A stretch of DNA of 64,000 bases from Tabrizicola sp. (GTDB lineage Bacteria > Pseudomonadota > Alphaproteobacteria > Rhodobacterales > Rhodobacteraceae), in contig NZ_JAUXZE010000046.1 in assembly GCF_030694085.1 (NCBI RefSeq), positions 107,899 to 171,898 on the forward strand. Reading direction: 5' to 3'. Shown here in pieces: positions 17,420 through 25,981 of the stretch. Each line of letters opens with the position of its first letter. Within the stretch, counting starts at the first letter, position 1. The notes beneath the pieces were generated by a model. That model was not told where the DNA came from and ran no database searches. It worked only from the letters and a program-made list of their open reading frames with translations. The position numbers and the translations under genes were made by a program.

Positions 17420-18187
17420 CTAGCGGCTTGCCTCTTGCTCCAGCCGCTGGCGAGCTATGGATTCGTGCTTCTCGGCGCGCATCTGATCGTGGAAGGCCTG
17501 CTCGACAAAGGCCATGTGCGCCGCCACCGTTGCCCGCGCAGCATCTGGATCGCGCGCCTGGATCGCCGCGTTGATCGCCCGGTGCTGGTCCAGAAGCTGA
17601 TCACGCGTGATCCGGTTTCTGAACATCATCTGGCGATTGTAGAAGACCCCCTGCCGCAGAAGATCGAACATCGACCGCAGCATGTGCAACATGATGACAT
17701 TGTGGCTGGCCTCGATGATCGCCATGTGGAACTCGGCGTCCAGCTGTGCCTCGTCCGAGGGGTCGCGCTTCTGGTGGGCGGCTTCCATCTTGCGGTAGAT
17801 CGTGTCGATCAGCTTCAGGTCAGTCTCGGACCCGAAGATTGCCGCCCGTTCCGCTGCCAGCCCCTCCATGTCGCGTCGGAAACTGATGTAATCGAAGACC
17901 GCTTCGTCGTGGGTCGAGAAAAGCTGCGCCAGGGCGGGAGAGAAGGCCGACCCCAGCATCTCGGCCACGAAGATGCCCGACCCCGCCCGGCTGACCAGAA
18001 GGCCACGCTCGGCAAGGTCGGCGATGGCATCACGCAAGGACGGGCGCGAGACGCCCAGCTTGTCGGCAAGCTCACGTTCGGATGGCAGGCGTTCACCGGG
18101 GCGCAGGATCCCGCGCAGGATCAGTTGCTCGATCTGGCGGACGACCGAATTGGACAGTTTCTCGGGCGTGACTTTCAGAAATGGCAT
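17420..18187 (-). CDS. FadR/PdhR-type GntR family transcriptional regulator
   Basis: A 255-residue regulator. The N-terminal winged helix holds the GntR signature (RPGERLPSERELADKLGVSR, about residues 29-48). The C-terminal FCD domain has the metal-binding His/Asp pattern of the FadR/PdhR group (DAEFHMAIIEASHN, then the late DQHRAI and AHM segments). Such proteins sense organic acids such as pyruvate, lactate or glycolate, or acyl-CoA. It lies directly upstream of accA in the same direction, suggesting co-transcription. Confidence 0.9.
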   Translation of the reverse strand: MPFLKVTPEKLSNSVVRQIEQLILRGILRPGERLPSERELADKLGVSRPSLRDAIADLAERGLLVSRAGSGIFVAEMLGSAFSPALAQLFSTHDEAVFDYISFRRDMEGLAAERAAIFGSETDLKLIDTIYRKMEAAHQKRDPSDEAQLDAEFHMAIIEASHNVIMLHMLRSMFDLLRQGVFYNRQMMFRNRITRDQLLDQHRAINAAIQARDPDAARATVAAHMAFVEQAFHDQMRAEKHESIARQRLEQEASR

Positions 18188-18242
18188 GGCGGACCCTGGT
18201 TATTGGTCCAGAAATATGACCGATTTCGCCAGGATCACAATG

Positions 18243-18271
18243 AAAAAGGGGGCCAGCCGAAGCTGACCCCC
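18243..18271 (-). terminator. Rho-independent terminator of the OmpA-like gene
   Basis: Read on the minus strand, GGGGGTCAGC, a TTCG tetraloop and GCTGGCCCCC are followed by TTTTT, starting 20 bp after the stop codon at 18291. The 10-bp stem has one mismatch. It is the clearest intrinsic terminator in the window. Confidence 0.9.
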
Positions 18272-18290
18272 GTGTCGTGAGGATGTGCGA

Positions 18291-18947
18291 TCAGCGGGTG
18301 GGGCGGATGATGATCTCGACCCGGCGGTTCTTGGCACGGCCTTCCGGCGTCAGGTTCGACGCGACGGGTTGGTCCTCGCCCCGGCCAAAGGCCGCGACCC
18401 GGCTTCCCGGCACGCCGCTTTCACGCAGCACGCTGGCTACCGCAACGGCGCGACGCTGTGACAGGTCCTGATTGTAGGCCGCGCTGCCGGTGTTGTCGGT
18501 GTGCCCGATCACCTCGATCCGGCTGTTCGGGTATTTCAGCAGGCTGGACGCCACGGTGTTCAGGTCGCGGCGCAGGTCCGGGCGGACCGAAGCGCTGTCC
18601 GTCGCGAACAGCAGATCCTGCGGCATGTTGACGATCAGATAGTCGCCGGTGTTGGTGACCGAGATGTTCGAGTTCAGCGAGCCGCGGAGTTCGGCCGCCT
18701 GACGGTCAAGGTCGGCTCCGATAATCGCGCCGGTTCCCGCACCAAGTGCGCCACCGATGATCGCGCCCTTGAGCTCATCGCCGTCACCGGAAACTGCCAC
18801 GCCAGCCACGGCGCCGGTCAGGCCGCCGATGATCGCGCCTTGACGCTGACGCGCGTTCGGATCGTCGGGATAGGCATTGGGGTCGACACATGCGGTCAGC
18901 GCCAGCGTGCCGGTCACAGCCAGGATCAGGGGGGTCTTCTTCATCAT
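18291..18947 (-). CDS. OmpA-family outer membrane lipoprotein
   Basis: A 218-residue lipoprotein. A signal peptide ends in a lipobox (LALTAC, Cys near residue 20). A glycine-zipper region follows (GAIIGGLTGAVAGVAV and GAIIGGALGAGTGAIIG), then a C-terminal OmpA peptidoglycan-binding domain with EVIGHTDNTGSAAYNQDLSQRRA and NRRVEI. It should tether the outer membrane to peptidoglycan, as the YiaD-type family does. The start is one of two adjacent ATGs (18947 or 18944). A strong terminator follows. Confidence 0.93.
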   Translation of the reverse strand: MMKKTPLILAVTGTLALTACVDPNAYPDDPNARQRQGAIIGGLTGAVAGVAVSGDGDELKGAIIGGALGAGTGAIIGADLDRQAAELRGSLNSNISVTNTGDYLIVNMPQDLLFATDSASVRPDLRRDLNTVASSLLKYPNSRIEVIGHTDNTGSAAYNQDLSQRRAVAVASVLRESGVPGSRVAAFGRGEDQPVASNLTPEGRAKNRRVEIIIRPTR

Positions 18948-19065
18948 TTTTGCTCTCGCCTCGATAGTTCGCCCATTGGTGGGCCTGTGCTCAGACCCGT
19001 GCCACAATACACCAACGGCGTCGAGAGGCTGCTGGTTCCCAACAGCTTCGGCAGGGTTCCGCGCA

Positions 19066-19896
19066 TCACAAATCTGTGCGGGCGGCCTCCCAGGCCAACA
19101 TCGCGCGTTTGCGAGGCAGGCCCCAGTGATATCCGCCAAGGCCGCCGTCGCGCCGCAATGCCCGGTGGCAGGGAATGAGAAAGCTGATCGGATTGCGCCC
19201 GACCGCCGTGCCGACCGCCCGGTGCGCCTGCGGATGGCCGATCGCCCCCGCGATGTCGGCATAGGTGGTGACATGGCCGCTGGGAATGGCCAGAAGCGCC
19301 TCCCAGACCTTGATCTGGAAGGGTGCCCCGATCAGGTGCAGGCTGGTCGCCTTTTCGCCGAAGGCAGCATCGACAAGCGGACGCAGGGCCGTGGGGTCGT
19401 CGACATAGGTCGCCTTCGGCCAGCGCCGCACCAGGTCTTCCAAGGCCGCCTCGGCCCCCACCTCGTCGGCAAAACCCATGCCGCAGATGCCCTTCTGGGT
19501 CGCCATGACCAGCGCCGGCCCGAATGGGCTTTCGAACCAGCCCCAGCGGATCTCCAGCCCCGCGCCACCCTTTGCATAGTCACCGGGGGACATCGCCTCC
19601 CAGGTCAGGAACAGATCGTGCAGGCGGCCTGGCCCCGACAGCCCCGTCTCCAGCGCCGTGCCCAGCATCGTGTGCCGTTCCGCCAGCAGACGGCGGGCGT
19701 GACCCAACGTGAGGTATTGCTGATACCTTTTCGGACTGACGCCGACCCACTGGCTGAAGACGCGCTGGAAATGCGCTGGGCTCATCTGCATCCTAGCCGC
19801 GAGGTCGTCCAGCGTCAGCGCCGGGCCGGTCGCGTCGATCACCTCAAGCGCGCGGGCGATGACCTGATAATGGTAGGCGGGGGATTGGTCGGTCAT
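19066..19896 (-). CDS. Ada-like AraC regulator / methylated-DNA-protein cysteine methyltransferase
   Basis: A 276-residue fusion. Residues 1-95 form an AraC-type double helix-turn-helix (LDDLAARMQMSPAHFQRVF). Residues 110-276 form an O6-alkylguanine-DNA alkyltransferase with the active-site IPCHR and the winged helix VTTYADIAGAIGHPQAHRAVG. Compared with E. coli Ada it lacks the N-terminal Cys4-zinc phosphotriester-repair domain, so methyl-phosphotriester sensing is absent. It repairs O6-methylguanine by suicide transfer and may regulate genes. Confidence 0.94.
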   Translation of the reverse strand: MTDQSPAYHYQVIARALEVIDATGPALTLDDLAARMQMSPAHFQRVFSQWVGVSPKRYQQYLTLGHARRLLAERHTMLGTALETGLSGPGRLHDLFLTWEAMSPGDYAKGGAGLEIRWGWFESPFGPALVMATQKGICGMGFADEVGAEAALEDLVRRWPKATYVDDPTALRPLVDAAFGEKATSLHLIGAPFQIKVWEALLAIPSGHVTTYADIAGAIGHPQAHRAVGTAVGRNPISFLIPCHRALRRDGGLGGYHWGLPRKRAMLAWEAARTDL

Positions 19897-19914
19897 GTGC
19901 GACTCCTTGGCGGC

Positions 19915-19989
19915 GGCTCGTCGCGCGACTTCGTCTTCTCCTCGCGCGTCTGACCTTGGCGAGGAGAAGACGAAGTCGCACGACGAGCC
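19915..19989. repeat. dispersed long stem-loop repeat, copy C (best conserved)
   Basis: The 31-bp left arm (19915-19945) and right arm (19959-19989) are complementary except for one position; the core is GCGACTTCGTCTTCTCCTCG. The loop is 13 nt. It lies between divergent genes, so it cannot be only a terminator. Confidence 0.85.
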
Positions 19990-20105
19990 CTAGCTGTAGC
20001 CGCCCCGCCACATTTGCGCGACCCGCTTCCTGCGCATCCGGTTTTCCCGCCTTGTCCGGCGCGACCGGCCGTGGTCCCTGGCAGCACCCGTCACACGAGG
20101 CCCCG

Positions 20106-20495
20106 ATGCTGCGTCCGCTGGTTCTGCTCTTGTTGGCTGCCCCCGCCCATGCCGAAACGCGTTGCGGCTGGTTCGACCATCCCAGCCCGAACCTTGTTGA
20201 CCTGATTGACGCCGATGGGCTTTGGTCGATTGCGTGGCCGGGATCTGGCACCGTGTACTACCCGCCCGGCTACGACGAGGCCTACACCCGCGCCTTCGAC
20301 GACCGTGTGCGCATCAATTCCAGCGGTGAAATCATCACCGAAGGCGCCGGCTACGGATACAGCTGCGCTTGCGTGGAGGGGGAGTTCGACCGCAACAAGG
20401 GCGAGGCCCTTTCGATCTCGCGGTTGACAGAGCTTCCCCTCGCGCAGTGCAAGGCCGATCCGAAGCTTCCCGACATGAACCCTTGGGTCCATTAG
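20106..20495 (+). CDS. DUF4087 family exported protein
   Basis: A 129-residue protein with a signal peptide (MLRPLVLLLLAAPAHA) and a mature start ETRCGWFDHPSPNLVDLIDADG that matches the DUF4087 family. A second pair of Cys lies in GYSCACVEGEF and one in AQCKADP, so disulfides are likely in the periplasm. The function of the family is unknown. It stands 41 bp before nth in the same direction. Confidence 0.85.
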   Translation: MLRPLVLLLLAAPAHAETRCGWFDHPSPNLVDLIDADGLWSIAWPGSGTVYYPPGYDEAYTRAFDDRVRINSSGEIITEGAGYGYSCACVEGEFDRNKGEALSISRLTELPLAQCKADPKLPDMNPWVH

Positions 20496-20536
20496 CGCCG
20501 GTTGCGTCACCGCCCCTGCGCTGGCAAAAGGGCGCC

Positions 20537-21181
20537 ATGACGCCGCAGCTTCCCTATTCCGTCCTGAAGCAGGTCTTCGCGCGCTTTGCCGAAGTCGAGC
20601 CCGAACCGAAGGGCGAGCTGGAGCATGTGAATGCCTTCACGCTTCTGGTCGCCGTGGCGCTGTCGGCTCAGGCGACGGATGTGGGTGTGAACAAGGCGAC
20701 CCGCAAACTGTTCCAGATTGCCGACACGCCGCAGAAGATGCTGGATCTTGGGGAAGATGCCTTGATCGAGCACATCAAGACCATCGGCCTGTTCCGCAAC
20801 AAGGCGAAGAACGTCATCAAGCTGTCGCGCCTTCTGATCGACAACTTTGGTGGCGAGGTGCCGTCTTCCCGCGCCGCGTTGGTGACCCTGCCGGGCGTCG
20901 GGCGCAAGACGGCGAATGTGGTGCTGTCGATGTGGTTTCACCACCCGGCGCAGGCCGTCGACACCCATATCTTCCGCGTCGGGAACCGCTCCGGCATTTG
21001 CCCGGGACGCGACGAGACCGCGGTCGAGCGCGCCATCGAAGACAATGTGCCGGTGGAATACCAGCACCACGCGCATCACTGGCTTATCCTGCATGGCCGG
21101 TATATCTGCGTTGCGCGCAAACCCAAATGCGGCATCTGCCCGATCCGGGACTGGTGCCTTTACCCGGAGAAGACCGCATGA
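20537..21181 (+). CDS. nth: endonuclease III
   Basis: A 214-residue base-excision-repair glycosylase/AP lyase for oxidised pyrimidines. It contains the helix-hairpin-helix LPGVGRKTANVV with the catalytic Lys, the catalytic Asp in VDTHIFRV, and a C-terminal [4Fe-4S] loop with spacing C-X6-C-X2-C-X5-C (CVARKPKCGICPIRDWC). Its TGA overlaps the ATG of the adenosine kinase gene. Confidence 0.97.
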   Translation: MTPQLPYSVLKQVFARFAEVEPEPKGELEHVNAFTLLVAVALSAQATDVGVNKATRKLFQIADTPQKMLDLGEDALIEHIKTIGLFRNKAKNVIKLSRLLIDNFGGEVPSSRAALVTLPGVGRKTANVVLSMWFHHPAQAVDTHIFRVGNRSGICPGRDETAVERAIEDNVPVEYQHHAHHWLILHGRYICVARKPKCGICPIRDWCLYPEKTA

Positions 21182-22161
21182 AGTCCTACCAGGTCGTCGG
21201 CATCGGCAATGCCATCGTCGATGTGTTTTCCTCGGCTGACGACAGCTTCCTGGACCTGATGGGCATCCAGAAGGGCATCATGCAGCTGGTCGAACGCGAA
21301 CGCGGGGAACTTCTCTACGGCGCGATGACCAACCGGCAGCAGGCCCCCGGCGGGTCGGTGGCGAACACCTTGGCGGGCCTTGGCAGCCTTGGCCTGACGA
21401 CGGCCTTCATCGGTCGGGTCCACGACGACGCCTTGGGCCGGTTCTACGCTCAGACAATGGCCAACGAGGGCACGGATTTCGTCAACCCGCCCGTCCCAGG
21501 CGGTGAGCTTCCGACGTCTCGATCAATGATCTTCGTCTCGCCGGACGGGGAGCGGTCGATGAACACCTACCTCGGGATTTCGTCCGAGCTTGGTCCCGAT
21601 GACGTCTCCGACAGCGTGGCGGGCAGCGCCGAGATCCTGTTTCTGGAGGGCTATCTTTACGACAAACCGAAAGGCAAGCAGGCCTTCGAGCGCGCGGTCG
21701 AGCTGTGTCACAAGGCTGGCGGCAAGGCCGGGATCGCGCTTTCCGACCCGTTCTGCGTCGACCGGCACCGCGACGACTTCCGTCGGCTGGTCAAGTCGCT
21801 GGACTATGTGATCGGCAACGAACACGAGTGGTCCTCGCTCTATCAGACCGACCTTTCCGCCGCGCTGGAACAGGCCGCCCAGGATGCGGGCCTCGTCGTC
21901 TGCACCCGCTCGGGCCATGACGTGATCGTCGTCCGCGGCGATGAGGAAGCCGTGGTCCCGGTGAAACGCGTCGTGCCCGTGGACGCCACCGGCGCTGGTG
22001 ACCAGTTCGCCGCCGGGTTCCTCTATGGCCTCGCCACGGGCCAATCCCTCGCCACGTCCGGCCGCATGGGCTGCGTTGCTGCGGCCGAGGTCATCAGCCA
22101 TTTCGGTGCGCGACCCGAGACCGACCTTAGGGCGCTGTTCCGCAAGGAAGGACTGATCTAG
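21178..22161 (+). CDS. adenosine kinase-like PfkB family carbohydrate/nucleoside kinase
   Basis: A 327-residue ribokinase-fold kinase. Substrate motif GGSVANTLAGLGSLG (about residue 57) and the C-terminal PfkB signature DATGAGDQFAAGF with the catalytic Asp are both present; VGIGNAIVDVF at the start is typical of bacterial adenosine-kinase-like proteins. It probably phosphorylates a nucleoside with ATP. It is coupled to nth by ATGA. Its TAG stop shares the palindrome CTAG with the convergent selD stop. Confidence 0.88.
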   Translation: MKSYQVVGIGNAIVDVFSSADDSFLDLMGIQKGIMQLVERERGELLYGAMTNRQQAPGGSVANTLAGLGSLGLTTAFIGRVHDDALGRFYAQTMANEGTDFVNPPVPGGELPTSRSMIFVSPDGERSMNTYLGISSELGPDDVSDSVAGSAEILFLEGYLYDKPKGKQAFERAVELCHKAGGKAGIALSDPFCVDRHRDDFRRLVKSLDYVIGNEHEWSSLYQTDLSAALEQAAQDAGLVVCTRSGHDVIVVRGDEEAVVPVKRVVPVDATGAGDQFAAGFLYGLATGQSLATSGRMGCVAAAEVISHFGARPETDLRALFRKEGLI

Positions 22162-24335
22162 ACCACGATCAGACGCGGCACCCCGGCGATGACCTCGCCG
22201 ATCACAGCCGCTTCATGTCCCGCTGCGCGCAGCGCCGCAAGAACGGCCCCGGCCCGCGCAGCGGGAACCGACGCCAAGAGCCCGCCGCAGGTCTGCGGGT
22301 CGGTCAACAATCCGACCCGGGCGTCCTGCGGGGCTTCCATCCGCCAGCTGACCGCCGCCAGGTTTGACGGTTGCAGGGATGACCCCAGGCCCGCCCTGGC
22401 CAGCTCCGCCGCCCCCGCCATCAACGGCACATCGTCAAGCCGCAGCCGCGCGGCAGCACCCGAGGCCCCCAGCAGCTCAAGCAGATGCCCGGACAGCCCG
22501 AATCCCGTCACATCCGTCATTGCCCTGGCAACAGGTCCAAGGATTGCCGCCGCCGTCCCCTGCGGCACCGACATCTGCGCGATGCATGCGGCCCAGACCT
22601 CGCCCAGAAGCAACCCCGGCACCGGCGCCAGCGACATCTCGGCCGCCAGGATCGTCCCCGACCCGATGGGTTTGGTCAGCACCAAGGCATCCCCCGCCTG
22701 CGCCCCCCCCTTGCCGACGGGCCGGTCGGCCAGCCCTGTCACCGTGAAGCCGATGGTAAGCTCTGCGCCCTCTGTCGAATGGCCGCCGACCACATCCGCT
22801 CCGGCTGCGCGGAACACTGACCCGGCCTCTTCCATCACCTCGCCCAGCATCCGGGTCTGCAAGTCCGGCCCCAGCGGGGGCAGCGTCACCTGCGCCAGAG
22901 CCACCTGCGGCGCGGCACCCATCGCCCAGATGTCGCCAAGCGCGTGAATCGCCGCCAGGCGGGCCATCAGCCTTGGATCGTTACAGAAGGCGCGCAGGTG
23001 GTCGGTGGTCAGCACCTGCACCCCCGCGCCCGACGCCAGTACCGCCGCATCGTCACCCGGACCCGACAGGACCTCTGACCTGACGGGCGCAGGCACGGAT
23101 CCAAGCGCCGAGGCCAGCACCCCCGGCCCCAGCTTCGCCCCGCAGCCGCCGCAGAGAGGTCGTCTGCCCAGCTGCCCCGCCAATCCCTCGGTCGAATTCG
23201 GCGGCACCTCCGGGGCAGCCATCCCCGGATACTCTGCGAATTTTTCCATGAATTTCCGGTCGATCCGGTCCTTCAGCCGCCACCAGCGCGGGCCCGAGGC
23301 AGCAATGCCCCACTTCTCTGCCACCGCAGACCGCTCGCCCAGCGAGACAAGCTTGAGGTAGTCCCCCTGCGGTCGGAACGGCGCAAGGGGCTTGCCCATC
23401 AGCGCCGCCCGCAGGTTGGCGTGCAGCACCTTCGCCGCCCGCACCGCGAAAACCCCCGCCTTGGGGCGCGGATCGCCCTCGATCCCGGCGCAGTCGCCAC
23501 TTGCGAAGATCGCCGGGTCCGAAGTCCGCAAGGTCGCGTCGGTGACCAGGAACCCACCCTCCTGCCGCAGGCCGGTCTTTGCCAGCCAGCCATGCGGGCG
23601 CGCGCCCGTGGCGGTCAGCGTGAAATCCGATCCGATGACCTCGCCGCTCTCCAGCGTCACGTCCGTCGGCCCGATGCCGACGACCCTTTCGCCAAGCCGC
23701 AGGACCACCCCGGCGGACTGTAGCCGCGCCGCCAGAACCTGCCGTGCTTTCAAGGACAGCGCGGACAAAATCTGAGGTGTCTGGTCCAGGAGGGTCACCT
23801 GCGACCCAGTGCCCAGCCGATGCGCCGAGGCAAGTGCAAGCTCCACTCCGCCCAGACCTGCACCAAGGATCACAACTCGCGGACGCGGAGGTGGATTTGC
23901 CACGAAAGCCGCCCAGGCGGTCGCATAGCGGCCCAGGGGCTTGGCGGCGACGGCATGGTCCAGCGCACCCGGCAGTGACGGCAGGTCGGACGTAATCCCC
24001 ACATCGATCGCCAGCAGATCGTAGGCGACCGGAGGACGCCCGGCCAGATGGACCAACCGCGCATCGCGGTCTATCCCCGTGGCCCGGTCCAGGATCACGC
24101 GCGCCCCGGCAAAGCGCCCCAGCCGAACAAGGTCGATCATCAACTCTTCGCGTCGGTAATGCCCCGCGATCAGGCCGGGCAGCATCCCCGTGTAGGGCGC
24201 AACCGGGTTGGGGTCGATCACCGTCACCCGGGTGCCCGGCAAGGGGTCCATCCCCCACATCCGCAGAACCAGCGCATGCGCGTGACCGCCACCGATCAGC
24301 ACGAGATCACGGATCTGGGGATAGGCTGGGGTCAT
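22158..24335 (-). CDS. selD: fused NADH dehydrogenase-like flavoprotein / selenide, water dikinase SelD
   Basis: A 725-residue fusion. Residues 1-370 form an NDH-2-like FAD protein (LVLIGGGHAHALVL, VVILGAGLGGVELALA, FASGDCA). Residues 390-725 are SelD, with the catalytic Cys in CGGCGAKLG (C398) and Lys K401, then PGDDAA, TTDHLRAF, GDIWAMGA, VGGHSTEG and the C-terminal TDPQTCGGLL. SelD makes selenophosphate from selenide and ATP; the flavoprotein half is thought to help supply or handle the selenium donor. No selA, selB, mnmH or selC is visible in the window. Such fusions are known in bacteria. Confidence 0.95.
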   Translation of the reverse strand: MTPAYPQIRDLVLIGGGHAHALVLRMWGMDPLPGTRVTVIDPNPVAPYTGMLPGLIAGHYRREELMIDLVRLGRFAGARVILDRATGIDRDARLVHLAGRPPVAYDLLAIDVGITSDLPSLPGALDHAVAAKPLGRYATAWAAFVANPPPRPRVVILGAGLGGVELALASAHRLGTGSQVTLLDQTPQILSALSLKARQVLAARLQSAGVVLRLGERVVGIGPTDVTLESGEVIGSDFTLTATGARPHGWLAKTGLRQEGGFLVTDATLRTSDPAIFASGDCAGIEGDPRPKAGVFAVRAAKVLHANLRAALMGKPLAPFRPQGDYLKLVSLGERSAVAEKWGIAASGPRWWRLKDRIDRKFMEKFAEYPGMAAPEVPPNSTEGLAGQLGRRPLCGGCGAKLGPGVLASALGSVPAPVRSEVLSGPGDDAAVLASGAGVQVLTTDHLRAFCNDPRLMARLAAIHALGDIWAMGAAPQVALAQVTLPPLGPDLQTRMLGEVMEEAGSVFRAAGADVVGGHSTEGAELTIGFTVTGLADRPVGKGGAQAGDALVLTKPIGSGTILAAEMSLAPVPGLLLGEVWAACIAQMSVPQGTAAAILGPVARAMTDVTGFGLSGHLLELLGASGAAARLRLDDVPLMAGAAELARAGLGSSLQPSNLAAVSWRMEAPQDARVGLLTDPQTCGGLLASVPAARAGAVLAALRAAGHEAAVIGEVIAGVPRLIVV

Positions 24336-24441
24336 TCCGGCTCCTGAACGCGACTTGCGGCAGGCTTACCCGAGCCCGTGGGGAAAGGCGAGAAGCGGGC
24401 CGGTTCTTGCGATCCGATGCCGCAGCGGCCAGTCTGTCCAC

Positions 24442-24903
24442 ATGACCCCGCAGCTTGCCACCGATCCCGCCCTCTGGCCCGCGATTCTTGCGCTGCTGCA
24501 CGAGGCCTTTGCCTATATGGAGGGGCGGATCGACCCGCCGTCTTCCCTGCGCGACCTGACGCCCGCGGCCCTGTCCCGGCAGGCGCAGTCCGGGGAAATC
24601 TGGATCATCGGCGCGCCAGTGGCCTGTGTGTTCCTGACGCCGAAGGCCGGGGCGCTTTACGTGGGGAAGCTGGCCGTGGCGCAGGGTTGGCGGGGTCAGG
24701 GCCTGGCGCGGCGATTGCTTGACCAAGCCGAGGATCGGGCCCGTCAATGCGGGCTTCCGGCTTTGGAATTGCAGACCCGCGTCGAACTGGTCGAGACCCA
24801 GGCGGCCTTCCAGAGGCTGGGGTTCAAGGAGGTTGGCCGCACCTCTCATTCCGGCTACGACCACCCGACCTCGATCACCTACTTTCGTCCGGTCGCGTTC
24901 TGA
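24442..24903 (+). CDS. GNAT family N-acetyltransferase
   Basis: A 153-residue GNAT enzyme. The VGKLAVAQGWRGQGLARRLL block is motif A with the acetyl-CoA pyrophosphate loop; ELQTRVELVETQAAFQRLGF is motif B; HPTSITYF closes the fold. The ATG at 24442 is preferred because the longer frame reaches into the selD promoter region. It overlaps the convergent FAD oxidoreductase by 25 bp. The substrate is unknown. Confidence 0.86.
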   Translation: MTPQLATDPALWPAILALLHEAFAYMEGRIDPPSSLRDLTPAALSRQAQSGEIWIIGAPVACVFLTPKAGALYVGKLAVAQGWRGQGLARRLLDQAEDRARQCGLPALELQTRVELVETQAAFQRLGFKEVGRTSHSGYDHPTSITYFRPVAF

Positions 24904-25937
24904 ATCAGGGCCTCGACCCGGAAATCCGGCGGAATGGTGTCGCGCGCCTCCAGCACCAGTTCCGCCATGATCTCGGCCACCTTCGGAGCCATGCCGAAGC
25001 CGATCTTGAACCCGCCATTGGCGATGTAATGGCCCGGACGTCCGGGCCACTGGCCAAGCACCGGCGCGCGGCTGGCAGCCCTGGGACGGATTCCCGCCCA
25101 GCGGTCGATCACCTCGGCCCCGGCGAGCGCCGGCACCGCCGCGACGGCCCTGGCCATCAGACCGTCGAGTTGGGCGTCGGGGCCGTCCTGTGTCCAACTG
25201 CTTTCGGACGTCGAGCCGATGGCGACCGTCCCGTCGGCATGCGGGACGATGTGCAGGCCGTCGACGAACAGCTGAGGCTGGTCGCGGGCATCGAAGCGCA
25301 AGGCGAGGGCCTGGCCCTTCACGCCCGAGCCGACCTCTGCGCCCAGGGCTTGCGAGAGTTCGGCCAGCCCTGCGATGCCGGTCGCGTGGACGACGGCGCC
25401 GACATCAGCGCTTTCACCCACCAGGACCTCGGCGCCCTGCGACCTTAGCGCTGCGGTCAGTGCGGCCAGACCCATGCGGGGCGACAGCCGGGCGGAAAGC
25501 GTATCCTGCACCAGCCAGCCGCTGGGCGTGACCGGCTCCCAGGCGGCGCCGGTCGCGGGGACCACCCGCCAGACCGCCTCTCCGCGCCAAAGTTCCGCCG
25601 CCCCGGTCTCGCGCCGCCGCGCCGTCTCGACCGCCCGGTCGTCGGGAAGGGGCTGCAACCGGCCAAGCCGGGCATACCCCGAGGCCAGGCCCGAGGCGGC
25701 CTCGACTTCGGCCCACCAGTCCTGAGCCATCAGAAGGCTCTCCAGCTGGAACGCCTTCTTTCCATTCCAGGCATCGGGCACATGCGGCGAGAGCGCGCCG
25801 ACCACTCCGCCCGAGGACCCAGCGCCAAGGGCGACGGTTTCGATCACCCGCACTATCGCGCCGCGCCGCAAGCAGGCCCAGGCGATGGAAAGTCCGAAGA
25901 TCCCCCCGCCTCTGACCGTCACGTCCACCCTTGCCAT
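24879..25937 (-). CDS. FAD-dependent oxidoreductase, DAO/glycine-oxidase family (MnmC C-terminal-like)
   Basis: A 352-residue D-amino-acid-oxidase-fold enzyme. It has FAD-binding VRGGGIFGLSIAWACLRRG at the N-terminus, a GSSGGVVGALSPHVPDAW segment, and the C-terminal GHYIANGGFKIGFG flavin-contact strand. E. coli MnmC joins a methyltransferase domain to such an oxidase; here the methyltransferase-like gene lies 44 bp away on the other strand. It may therefore remove carboxymethyl groups from tRNA wobble uridine, but thiamine-type glycine oxidase is equally possible on sequence alone. Confidence 0.85.
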   Translation of the reverse strand: MARVDVTVRGGGIFGLSIAWACLRRGAIVRVIETVALGAGSSGGVVGALSPHVPDAWNGKKAFQLESLLMAQDWWAEVEAASGLASGYARLGRLQPLPDDRAVETARRRETGAAELWRGEAVWRVVPATGAAWEPVTPSGWLVQDTLSARLSPRMGLAALTAALRSQGAEVLVGESADVGAVVHATGIAGLAELSQALGAEVGSGVKGQALALRFDARDQPQLFVDGLHIVPHADGTVAIGSTSESSWTQDGPDAQLDGLMARAVAAVPALAGAEVIDRWAGIRPRAASRAPVLGQWPGRPGHYIANGGFKIGFGMAPKVAEIMAELVLEARDTIPPDFRVEALIQNATGRK

Positions 25938-25981
25938 TCCGCCGCCCCGCGCCCATCACCAGATGCAAAGGACTAACCCCG

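Noticed and set aside
18200..18224. GGTC...GACC half-sites upstream of the GntR gene as an autoregulatory operator
   Set aside because: Only 4-bp arms with a 10-bp spacer and no match to a known FCD-regulator consensus; chance is likely.
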